The translations under genes were made by a program, and so were the position numbers. Below the pieces are notes generated by a model. The model was not told the DNA's origin, made no database searches, and saw only the letters and a program-made list of their open reading frames with translations. DNA of 64,000 nucleotides, from contig CAXKVF010000089.1 in NCBI GenBank assembly GCA_964057225.1, positions 1 to 64,000 of the forward strand, given 5' to 3'. This DNA is from Auanema rhodensis (taxonomy: Eukaryota > Nematoda > Chromadorea > Rhabditida > Rhabditidae). This document shows positions 53,680 through 64,000 of the stretch, piece after piece; positions within the stretch are counted from its first letter, which is position 1, and every line of letters starts with the position of its first letter.

Positions 53680-55791
53680 GTCATGGTTACCATGCACCAA
53701 TATCAATAAAAATTTGTTTTTAGACTAATATGGACATGGGGAATCTAATTGTGAAAACCGCATCTCTTTATCTTTCACGTGAAGCGAGTTACATACCAAG
53801 TGCACATCACGTGTACATTTAATTAGCATAAATTAAAGTTCACGTAAATTTCAAAGTCATGGTTACCATGAACCAATATCAATAAAAATTTGTTTTTAGA
53901 CTAATATGGACATGGGGAATCTAATTGTGAAAACCGCATCTCTTTATCTTTCACGTGAAGCGAGTTACATACCAAGTGCACATCACGTGTACATTTAATT
54001 AGCATAAATTAAAGTTCACGTAAATTTCAAAGTCATGGTTACCATGAACCAATATCAATAAATATTTGTTTTTAGACTAATATGGACATGGGGAATCTAA
54101 TTTTGAAAACCGCATCTCTTTATCTTTCACGTGAAGCGAGTTACATACCAAGTGCACATCACGTGTACATTTAATTAGCGTAAATTAAAGTTCACGTAAA
54201 TTTCAAAGTCATGGTTACCATGAACCAATATCAATAAAAATTTGTTTTTAGACTAATATGGACATGGGGAATCTAATTTTGAAAACCGCATCTCTTTATC
54301 TTTCATGTGAAGCGAGTTACATACCAAGTGCACATCACGTGTACATTTAATTAGCATAAATTAAAGTTCACGTAAATTTCAAAGTCATGGTTACCATGAA
54401 CCAATATCAATAAAAATTTGTTTTTAGACTAATATGGACATGGGGAATCTAATTTTGAAAACCGCATCTCTTTATCTTTCACGTGAAGCGAGTTACATAC
54501 CAAGTGCACATCACGTGTACATTTAATTAGCATAAATTAAAGTTCACGTAAATTTCAAAGTCATGGTTACCATGCACCAATATCAATAAAAATTTGTTTT
54601 TAGACTAATATGGACATGGGGAATCTAATTTTGAAAACCGCATCTCTTTATCTTTCACGTGAAGCGAGTTACATACCAAGTGCACATCACGTGTACATTT
54701 AATTAGCATAAATTAAAGTTCACGTAAATTTCAAAGTCATGGTTACCATGAACCAATATCAATAAAAATTTGTTTTTAGACTAATATGGACATGGGGAAT
54801 CTAATTTTGAAAACCGCATTTCTTTATCTTTCACGTGAAGCGAGTTACATACCAAGTGCACATCACGTGTACATTTAATTAGCATAAATTAAAGTTCACG
54901 TAAATTTCAAAGTCATGGTTACCATGAACCAATATCGATAAAAATTTGTTTTTAGACTAATATGGACATGGGGAATCTAATTTTGAAAACCGCATCTCTT
55001 TATCTTTCACGTGAAGCGAGTTACATACCAAGTGCACATCACGTGTACATTTAATTAGCATAAATTAAAGTTCACGTAAATTTCAAAGTCATGGTTACCA
55101 TGAAGCAATATCAATAAAAATTTGTTTTTAGACTAATATGGACATGGGGAATCTAATTTTGAAAACCGCATCTCTTTATCTTTCACGTGAAGCGAGTTAC
55201 ATACCAAGTGCACATCACGTGTACATTTAATTAGCATAAATTAAAGTTCACGTAAATTTCAAAGTCATGGTTACCATGAACCAATATCAATAAAAATTTG
55301 TTTTTAGACTAATATGGACATGGGGAATCTAATTTTGAAAACCGCATCTCTTTATCTTTCACGTGAAGCGAGTTACATACCAAGTGCACATCACGTGTAC
55401 ATTTAATTAGCATAAATTAAAGTTCACGTAAATTTCAAAGTCATGGTTACCATGCACCAATATCAATAAAAATTTGTTTTTAGACTAATATGGACATGGG
55501 GAATCTAATTGTGAAAACCGCATCTCTTTATCTTTCACGTGAAGCGAGTTACATACCAAGTGCACATCACGTGTACATTTAATTAGCATAAATTAAAGTT
55601 CACGTAAATTTCAAAGTCATGGTTACCATGAACCAATATCAATAAAAATTTGTTTTTAGACTAATATGGACATGGGGAATCTAATTTTGAAAACCGCATC
55701 TCTTTATCTTTCACGTGAAGCGAGTTACATACCAAGTGCACATCACGTGTACATTTAATTAGCATAAATTAAAGTTCACGTAAATTTCAAA
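53680..55791. repeat. 12-monomer block, copy 1 (repeated at 57552-59663)
   Basis: Diagnostic monomers are T73 to G at 53680, 53856 and 55440, A149 to G at 54032, CATGTG at 54208, GCATTTCTTT (C85 to T) at 54736 and GAAGC at 55088. Private to this copy are AATATTTG near 54062 and ATATCGATA near 54936. Confidence 0.87.
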
Positions 55792-57551
55792 GTCATGGTT
55801 ACCATGCACCAATATCAATAAAAATTCGTTTTTAGACTAATATGGACATGGGGAATCTAATTTTGAAAACCGCATCTCTTTATCTTTCACGTGAAGCGAG
55901 TTACATACCAAGTGCACATCACGTGTACATTTAATTAGCATAAATTAAAGTTCACGTAAATTTCAAAGTCATGGTTACCATGAACCAATATCAATAAAAA
56001 TTTGTTTTTAGACTAATATGGACATGGGGAATCTAATTTTGAAAACCGCATCTCTTTATCTTTCACGTGAAGCGAGTTACATACCAAGTGCACATCACGT
56101 GTACATTTAATTAGCATAAATTAAAGTTCACGTAAATTTCAAAGTCATGGTTACCATGCACCAATATCAATAAAAATTCGTTTTTAGACTAATATGGACA
56201 TGGGGAATCTAATTTTGAAAACCGCATCTCTTTATCTTTCACGTGAAGCGAGTTACATACCAAGTGCACATCACGTGTACATTTAATTAGCATAAATTAA
56301 AGTTCACGTAAATTTCAAAGTCATGGTTACCATGCACCAATATCAATAAAAATTCGTTTTTAGACTAATATGGACATGGGGAATCTAATTTTGAAAACCG
56401 CATCTCTTTATCTTTCACGTGAAGCGAGTTACATACCAAGTGCACATCACGTGTACATTTAATTAGCATAAATTAAAGTTCACGTAAATTTCAAAGTCAT
56501 GGTTACCATGAACCAATATCAATAAAAATTTGTTTTTAGACTAATATGGACATGGGGAATCTAATTTTGAAAACCGCATCTCTTTATCTTTCACGTGAAG
56601 CGAGTTACATACCAAGTGCACATCACGTGTACATTTAATTAGCATAAATTAAAGTTCACGTAAATTTCAAAGTCATGGTTACCATGAACCAATATCAATA
56701 AAAATTTGTTTTTAGACTAATATGGACATGGGGAATCTAATTTTGAAAACCGCATCTCTTTATCTTTCACGTGAAGCGAGTTACATACCAAGTGCACATC
56801 ACGTGTACATTTAATTAGCATAAATTAAAGTTCACGTAAATTTCAAAGTCATGGTTACCATGAACCAATATCAATAAAAATTTGTTTTTAGACTAATATG
56901 GACATGGGGAATCTAATTTTGAAAACCGCATCTCTTTATCTTTCACGTGAAGCGAGTTACATACCAAGTGCACATCACGTGTACATTTAATTAGCATAAA
57001 TTAAAGTTCACGTAAATTTCAAAGTCATGGTTACCATGCACCAATATCAATAAAAATTTGTTTTTAGACTAATATAGACATGGGGAATCTAATTGTGAAA
57101 ACCGCATCTCTTTATCTTTCACGTGAAGCGAGTTACATACCAAGTGCACATCACGTGTACATTTAATTAGCATAAATTAAAGTTCACGTAAATTTCAAAG
57201 TCATGGTTACCATGAACCAATATCAATAAAAATTTGTTTTTAGACTAATATGGACATGGGGAATCTAATTTTGAAAACCGCATCTCTTTATCTTTCACGT
57301 GAAGCGAGTTACATACCAAGTGCACATCACGTGTACATTTAATTAGCATAAATTAAAGTTCACGTAAATTTCAAAGTCATGGTTACCATGAACCAATATC
57401 AATAAAAATTTGTTTTTAGACTAATATGGACATGGGGAATCTAATTTTGAAAACCGCATCTCTTTATCTTTCACGTGAAGCGAGTTACATACCAAGTGCA
57501 CATCACGTGTACATTTAATTAGCATAAATTAAAGTTCACGTAAATTTCAAA
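55792..57551. repeat. 10 monomers between the 12-monomer copies, with AATTCG variants
   Basis: T36 to C (AAAATTCGTTT) occurs at 55792, 56144 and 56320, and again at 60896. The monomer at 57024 has G53 to A with T73 to G; this combination recurs three monomers later at 57552, the first monomer of the next block. Confidence 0.8.
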
Positions 57552-59663
57552 GTCATGGTTACCATGCACCAATATCAATAAAAATTTGTTTTTAGACTAA
57601 TATAGACATGGGGAATCTAATTGTGAAAACCGCATCTCTTTATCTTTCACGTGAAGCGAGTTACATACCAAGTGCACATCACGTGTACATTTAATTAGCA
57701 TAAATTAAAGTTCACGTAAATTTCAAAGTCATGGTTACCATGAACCAATATCAATAAAAATTTGTTTTTAGACTAATATGGACATGGGGAATCTAATTGT
57801 GAAAACCGCATCTCTTTATCTTTCACGTGAAGCGAGTTACATACCAAGTGCACATCACGTGTACATTTAATTAGCATAAATTAAAGTTCACGTAAATTTC
57901 AAAGTCATGGTTACCATGAACCAATATCAATAAAAATTTGTTTTTAGACTAATATGGACATGGGGAATCTAATTTTGAAAACCGCATCTCTTTATCTTTC
58001 ACGTGAAGCGAGTTACATACCAAGTGCACATCACGTGTACATTTAATTAGCGTAAATTAAAGTTCACGTAAATTTCAAAGTCATGGTTACCATGAACCAA
58101 TATCAATAAAAATTTGTTTTTAGACTAATATGGACATGGGGAATCTAATTTTGAAAACCGCATCTCTTTATCTTTCATGTGAAGCGAGTTACATACCAAG
58201 TGCACATCACGTGTACATTTAATTAGCATAAATTAAAGTTCACGTAAATTTCAAAGTCATGGTTACCATGAACCAATATCAATAAAAATTTGTTTTTAGA
58301 CTAATATGGACATGGGGAATCTAATTTTGAAAACCGCATCTCTTTATCTTTCACGTGAAGCGAGTTACATACCAAGTGCACATCACGTGTACATTTAATT
58401 AGCATAAATTAAAGTACACGTAAATTTCAAAGTCATGGTTACCATGCACCAATATCAATAAAAATTTGTTTTTAGACTAATATGGACATGGGGAATCTAA
58501 TTTTGAAAACCGCATCTCTTTATCTTTCACGTGAAGCGAGTTACATACCAAGTGCACATCACGTGTACATTTAATTAGCATAAATTAAAGTTCACGTAAA
58601 TTTCAAAGTCATGGTTACCATGAACCAATATCAATAAAAATTTGTTTTTAGACTAATATGGACATGGGGAATCTAATTTTGAAAACCGCATTTCTTTATC
58701 TTTCACGTGAAGCGAGTTACATACCAAGTGCACATCACGTGTACATTTAATTAGCATAAATTAAAGTTCACGTAAATTTCAAAGTCATGGTTACCATGAA
58801 CCAATATCAATAAAAATTTGTTTTTAGACTAATATGGACATGGGGAATCTAATTTTGAAAACCGCATCTCTTTATCTTTCACGTGAAGCGAGTTACATAC
58901 CAAGTGCACATCACGTGTACATTTAATTAGCATAAATTAAAGTTCACGTAAATTTCAAAGTCATGGTTACCATGAAGCAATATCAATAAAAATTTGTTTT
59001 TAGACTAATATGGACATGGGGAATCTAATTTTGAAAACCGCATCTCTTTATCTTTCACGTGAAGCGAGTTACATACCAAGTGCACATCACGTGTACATTT
59101 AATTAGCATAAATTAAAGTTCACGTAAATTTCAAAGTCATGGTTACCATGAACCAATATCAATAAAAATTTGTTTTTAGACTAATATGGACATGGGGAAT
59201 CTAATTTTGAAAACCGCATCTCTTTATCTTTCACGTGAAGCGAGTTACATACCAAGTGCACATCACGTGTACATTTAATTAGCATAAATTAAAGTTCACG
59301 TAAATTTCAAAGTCATGGTTACCATGCACCAATATCAATAAAAATTTGTTTTTAGACTAATATGGACATGGGGAATCTAATTGTGAAAACCGCATCTCTT
59401 TATCTTTCACGTGAAGCGAGTTACATACCAAGTGCACATCACGTGTACATTTAATTAGCATAAATTAAAGTTCACGTAAATTTCAAAGTCATGGTTACCA
59501 TGAACCAATATCAATAAAAATTTGTTTTTAGACTAATATGGACATGGGGAATCTAATTTTGAAAACCGCATCTCTTTATCTTTCACGTGAAGCGAGTTAC
59601 ATACCAAGTGCACATCACGTGTACATTTAATTAGCATAAATTAAAGTTCACGTAAATTTCAAA
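57552..59663. repeat. 12-monomer block, copy 2 (3872 bp after copy 1)
   Basis: T73 to G at 57552, 57728 and 59312, A149 to G at 57904, CATGTG at 58080, C85 to T at 58608 and GAAGC at 58960 all lie 3872 bp (22 monomers) after their partners. Private changes are G53 to A in the first monomer and AAGTACACG near 58415. Confidence 0.87.
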
Positions 59664-61951
59664 GTCATGGTTACCATGAAGCAATATCAATAAAAATTTG
59701 TTTTTAGACTAATATGGACATGGGGAATCTAATTTTGAAAACCGCATCTCTTTATCTTTCACGTGAAGCGAGTTACATACCAAGTGCACATCACGTGTAC
59801 ATTTAATTAGCATAAATTAAAGTTCACGTAAATTTCAAAGTCATGGTTACCATGAACCAATATCAATAAAAATTTGTTTTTAGACTAATATGGACATGGG
59901 GAATCTAATTTTGAAAACCGCATCTCTTTATCTTTCACGTGAAGCGAGTTACATACCAAGTGCACATCACGTGTACATTTAATTAGCATAAATTAAAGTT
60001 CACGTAAATTTCAAAGTCATGGTTACCATGAAGCAATATCAATAAAAATTTGTTTTTAGACTAATATGGACATGGGGAATCTAATTTTGAAAACCGCATC
60101 TCTTTATCTTTCACGTGAAGCGAGTTACATACCAAGTGCACATCACGTGTACATTTAATTAGCATAAATTAAAGTTCACGTAAATTTCAAAGTCATGGTT
60201 ACCATGAAGCAATATCAATAAAAATTTGTTTTTAGACTAATATGGACATGGGGAATCTAATTTTGAAAACCGCATCTCTTTATCTTTCACGTGAAGCGAG
60301 TTACATACCAAGTGCACATCACGTGTACATTTAATTAGCATAAATTAAAGTTCACGTAAATTTCAAAGTCATGGTTACCATGCACCAATATCAATAAAAA
60401 TTTGTTTTTAGACTAATATGGACATGGGGAATCTAATTTTGAAAACCGCATCTCTTTATCTTTCACGTGAAGCGAGTTACATACCAAGTGCACATCACGT
60501 GTACATTTAATTAGCATAAATTAAAGTTCACGTAAATTTCAAAGTCATGGTTACCATGCACCAATATCAATAAAAATTTGTTTTTAGACTAATATGGACA
60601 TGGGGAATCTAATTTTGAAAACCGCATCTCTTTATCTTTCACGTGAAGCGAGTTACATACCAAGTGCACATCACGTGTACATTTAATTAGCATAAATTAA
60701 AGTTCACGTAAATTTCAAAGTCATGGTTACCATGAAGCAATATCAATAAAAATTTGTTTTTAGACTAATATGGACATGGGGAATCTAATTTTGAAAACCG
60801 CATCTCTTTATCTTTCACGTGAAGCGAGTTACATACCAAGTGCACATCACGTGTACATTTAATTAGCATAAATTAAAGTTCACGTAAATTTCAAAGTCAT
60901 GGTTACCATGAACCAATATCAATAAAAATTCGTTTTTAGACTAATATGGACATGGGGAATCTAATTTTGAAAACCGCATCTCTTTATCTTTCACGTGAAG
61001 CGAGTTACATACCAAGTGCACATCACGTGTACATTTAATTAGCATAAATTAAAGTTCACGTAAATTTCAAAGTCATGGTTACCATGCACCAATATCAATA
61101 AAAATTTGTTTTTAGACTAATATGGACATGGGGAATCTAATTGTGAAAACCGCATCTCTTTATCTTTCACGTGAAGCGAGTTACATACCAAGTGCACATC
61201 ACGTGTACATTTAATTAGCATAAATTAAAGTTCACGTAAATTTCAAAGTCATGGTTACCATGAACCAATATCAATAAAAATTTGTTTTTAGACTAATATG
61301 GACATGGGGAATCTAATTTTGAAAACCGCATCTCTTTATCTTTCACGTGAAGCGAGTTACATACCAAGTGCACATCACGTGTACATTTAATTAGCATAAA
61401 TTAAAGTTCACGTAAATTTCAAAGTCATGGTTACCATGAAGCAATATCAATAAAAATTTGTTTTTAGACTAATATGGACATGGGGAATCTAATTTTGAAA
61501 ACCGCATCTCTTTATCTTTCACGTGAAGCGAGTTACATACCAAGTGCACATCACGTGTACATTTAATTAGCATAAATTAAAGTTCACGTAAATTTCAAAG
61601 TCATGGTTACCATGAACCAATATCAATAAAAATTTGTTTTTAGACTAATATGGACATGGGGAATCTAATTTTGAAAACCGCATCTCTTTATCTTTCACGT
61701 GAAGCGAGTTACATACCAAGTGCACATCACGTGTACATTTAATTAGCATAAATTAAAGTTCACGTAAATTTCAAAGTCATGGTTACCATGCACCAATATC
61801 AATAAAAATTTGTTTTTAGACTAATATGGACATGGGGAATCTAATTTTGAAAACCGCATCTCTTTATCTTTCACGTGAAGCGAGTTACATACCAAGTGCA
61901 CATCACGTGTACATTTAATTAGCATAAATTAAAGTTCACGTAAATTTCAAA
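59664..61951. repeat. GAAGC-rich stretch of 13 monomers
   Basis: GAAGC monomers lie at 59664, 60016, 60192, 60720 and 61424, denser than elsewhere in the window. T73 to G marks the monomer at 61072 and T36 to C the one at 60896. No clean higher-order period was found. Confidence 0.75.
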
Positions 61952-63887
61952 GTCATGGTTACCATGCACCAATATCAATAAAAATTTGTATTTAGACTAA
62001 TATGGACATGGGGAATCTAATTTTGAAAACCGCATCTCTTTATCTTTCACGTGAAGCGAGTTACATACCAAGTGCACATCACGTGTACATTTAATTAGCA
62101 TAAATTAAAGTTCACGTAAGTTTCAAAGTCATGGTTACCATGAAGCAATATCAATAAAAATTTGTTTTTAGACTAATATGGACATGGGGAATCTAATTTT
62201 GAAAACCGCATCTCTTTATCTTTCACGTGAAGCGAGTTACATACCAAGTGCACATCACGTGTACATTTAATTAGCATAAATTAAAGTTCACGTAAATTTC
62301 AAAGTCATGGTTACCATGAACCAATATCAATAAAATTTTGTTTTTAGACTAATATGGACATGGGGAATCTAATTTTGAAAACCGCATCTCTTTATCTTTC
62401 ACGTGAAGCGAGTTACATACCAAGTGCACATCACGTGTACATTTAATTAGCATAAATTAAAGTTCACGTAAATTTCAAAGTCATGGTTACCATGAACCAA
62501 TATCAATAAAAATTTGTTTTTAGACTAATATGGACATGGGGAATCTAATTTTGAAAACCGCATCTCTTTATCTTTCATGTGAAGCGAGTTACATACCAAG
62601 TGCACATCACGTGTACATTTAATTAGCATAAATTAAAGTTCACGTAAATTTCAAAGTCATGGTTACCATGAAGCAATATCAATAAAAATTTGTTTTTAGA
62701 CTAATATGGACATGGGGAATCTAATTTTGAAAACCGCATCTCTTTATCTTTCACGTGAAGCGAGTTACATACCAAGTGCACATCACGTGTACATTTAATT
62801 AGCATAAATTAAAGTTCACGTAAATTTCAAAGTCATGGTTACCATGAACCAATATCAATAAAAATTTGTTTTTAGACTAATATGGTCATGGGGAATCTAA
62901 TTTTGAAAACCGCATCTCTTTATCTTTCACGTGAAGCGAGTTACATACCAAGTGCACATCACGTGTACATTTAATTAGCATAAATTAAAGTTCACGTAAA
63001 TTTCAAAGTCATGGTTACCATGAAACAATATCAATAAAAATTTGTTTTTAGACTAATATGGACATGGGGAATCTAATTTTGAAAACCGCATCTCTTTATC
63101 TTTCACGTGAAGCGAGTTACATACCAAGTGCACATCACGTGTACATTTAATTAGCATAAATTAAAGTTCACGTAAATTTCAAAGTCATGGTTACCATGAA
63201 CCAATATCAATAAAAATTTGTTTTTAGACTAATATGGACATGGGGAATCTAATTTTGAAAACCGCATCTCTTTATCTTTCACGTGAAGCGAGTTACATAC
63301 CAAGTGCACATCACGTGTACATTTAATTAGCATAAATTAAAGTTCACGTAAATTTCAAAGTCATGGTTACCATGCACCAATATCAATAAAAATTTGTTTT
63401 TAGACTAATATGGACATGGGGAATCTAATTTTGAAAACCGCATCTCTTTATCTTTCACGTGAAGCGAGTTACATACCAAGTGCACATCACGTGTACATTT
63501 AATTAGCATAAATTAAAGTTCACGTAAATTTCAAAGTCATGGTTACCATGCACCAATATCAATAAAAATTTGTATTTAGACTAATATGGACATGGGGAAT
63601 CTAATTTTGAAAACCGCATCTCTTTATCTTTCACGTGAAGCGAGTTACATACCAAGTGCACATCACGTGTACATTTAATTAGCATAAATTAAAGTTCACG
63701 TAAGTTTCAAAGTCATGGTTACCATGAAGCAATATCAATAAAAATTTGTTTTTAGACTAATATGGACATGGGGAATCTAATTTTGAAAACCGCATCTCTT
63801 TATCTTTCACGTGAAGCGAGTTACATACCAAGTGCACATCACGTGTACATTTAATTAGCATAAATTAAAGTTCACGTAAATTTCAAA
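61952..63887. repeat. Right-end monomers with a 9-monomer periodicity
   Basis: A monomer with TTGTATTTAG (T39 to A) and CACGTAAGTTTC (A169 to G) at 61952 is repeated at 63536, 1584 bp or nine monomers later, each time followed by GAAGC. In between are single-copy variants: AAAATTTTG near 62337, CATGTG near 62578, ATGGTCATGG near 62886 and GAAACAAT at about 63023. Confidence 0.82.
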
Positions 63888-64000
63888 GTCATGGTTACCA
63901 TGAACCAATATCAATAAAAATTTGTTTTTAGACTAATATGGACATGGGGAATCTAATTTTGAAAACCGCATCTCTTTATCTTTCACGTGAAGCGAGTTAC
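63888..64000. repeat. Partial last monomer (113 of 176 nt)
   Basis: The window ends inside a GAACC monomer just after GAGTTAC. The array shows no sign of decay towards this edge, nor at the left edge, so it almost certainly continues beyond the window on both sides. Confidence 0.95.

Larger units (their letters stand above)
1..64000. repeat. Tandem satellite array, 176-bp monomer, 363 full copies plus a partial copy
   Basis: The string GTCATGGTTACCATG (or a one-base variant) recurs every 176 bases from base 1 to base 63888, always on the same strand. Monomers start at 1+176n up to 36433 and, after a 1-bp deletion, at 36608+176k. The accounting closes exactly: 207 copies of 176, one of 175, 155 of 176 and a last piece of 113 nt make 64000. 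The consensus monomer has 57 G+C in 176 (about 32%) and five CpG sites. Typical copies carry zero to four substitutions from consensus. No insertion, inversion, transposon or single-copy sequence interrupts the array. Long homogeneous arrays of nucleosome-length units are typical of eukaryotic centromeric or heterochromatic satellites; the centromeric role here is inferred, and the species is unknown. Confidence 0.99.

Noticed and set aside
55792-56495. CENP-B box candidates in AATTCG variant monomers
   Set aside because: T36 to C creates TTCG followed by an A at the right distance, but the required CGGG is CTAA. It occurs in only four monomers, so it is not a canonical box.
1-64000. CRISPR array
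   Set aside because: Regular repeats are present, but there are no unique spacers: the whole 176-bp period is conserved, and there are no cas genes or leader.
1-64000. Telomere repeats, ribosomal DNA, tRNA genes or embedded retrotransposons
   Set aside because: None found. Every base fits the 176-bp grid, leaving no room for other sequence.

Overview
The whole window is one uninterrupted satellite DNA array. A 176-bp monomer repeats head to tail, always in the same orientation: 363 complete copies plus a 113-nt partial copy at the right edge. The first base of the window is also the first base of the monomer as I number it. I see no gene, RNA gene, transposon, inversion or unique sequence. 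The monomer is AT-rich (57 G+C of 176, about 32%) and copies differ from one another by only a few substitutions. In 64 kb there is a single length change, a 1-bp deletion near 36460. This pattern fits a eukaryotic centromeric, pericentromeric or heterochromatic-knob satellite. The monomer length is in the nucleosome-sized range common for plant and animal centromere repeats. I cannot name the species: 176 bp is also the length of the Brassica CentBr repeats, but I do not recognise the sequence as CentBr.

Layout, read from diagnostic substitutions (numbering starts at GTCATGG = 1). At 1-3696 there are small local duplications. At 3697-15136 lies a 65-monomer block that is tandemly copied at 15137-24816, the second copy lacking 10 monomers. 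At 24817-33440 there are 8-monomer and then 6-monomer higher-order repeats. At 33441-43119 there is a mosaic of 5-, 6- and 7-monomer blocks, including the deletion monomer. At 43120-50159 there is a 16-monomer higher-order repeat (two full copies and half of a third). At 50160-53679 a 10-monomer block occurs twice. At 53680-59663 a 12-monomer block occurs twice, separated by 10 monomers. At 59664-64000 the array is rich in a GAAGC monomer subtype and holds a short 9-monomer periodicity.

Inside each monomer the striking content is symmetry and one repeated motif. There is a perfect CATGGT-T-ACCATG inverted repeat, a perfect 10-bp palindrome TTCACGTGAA, a 7-bp stem TTTAATT/AATTAAA, and three TCACGT motifs spaced 32 and 33 bp, two of which are full CACGTG boxes. 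Nothing here works as a set of genes. The biology would be structural: chromatin, centromere identity, protein binding to repeated sites, and turnover by unequal exchange. Seven 60-codon open frames on the minus strand are by-products of one substitution that removes a stop codon and are not proposed as genes. All monomer typing was done by eye; the block boundaries are at monomer resolution.
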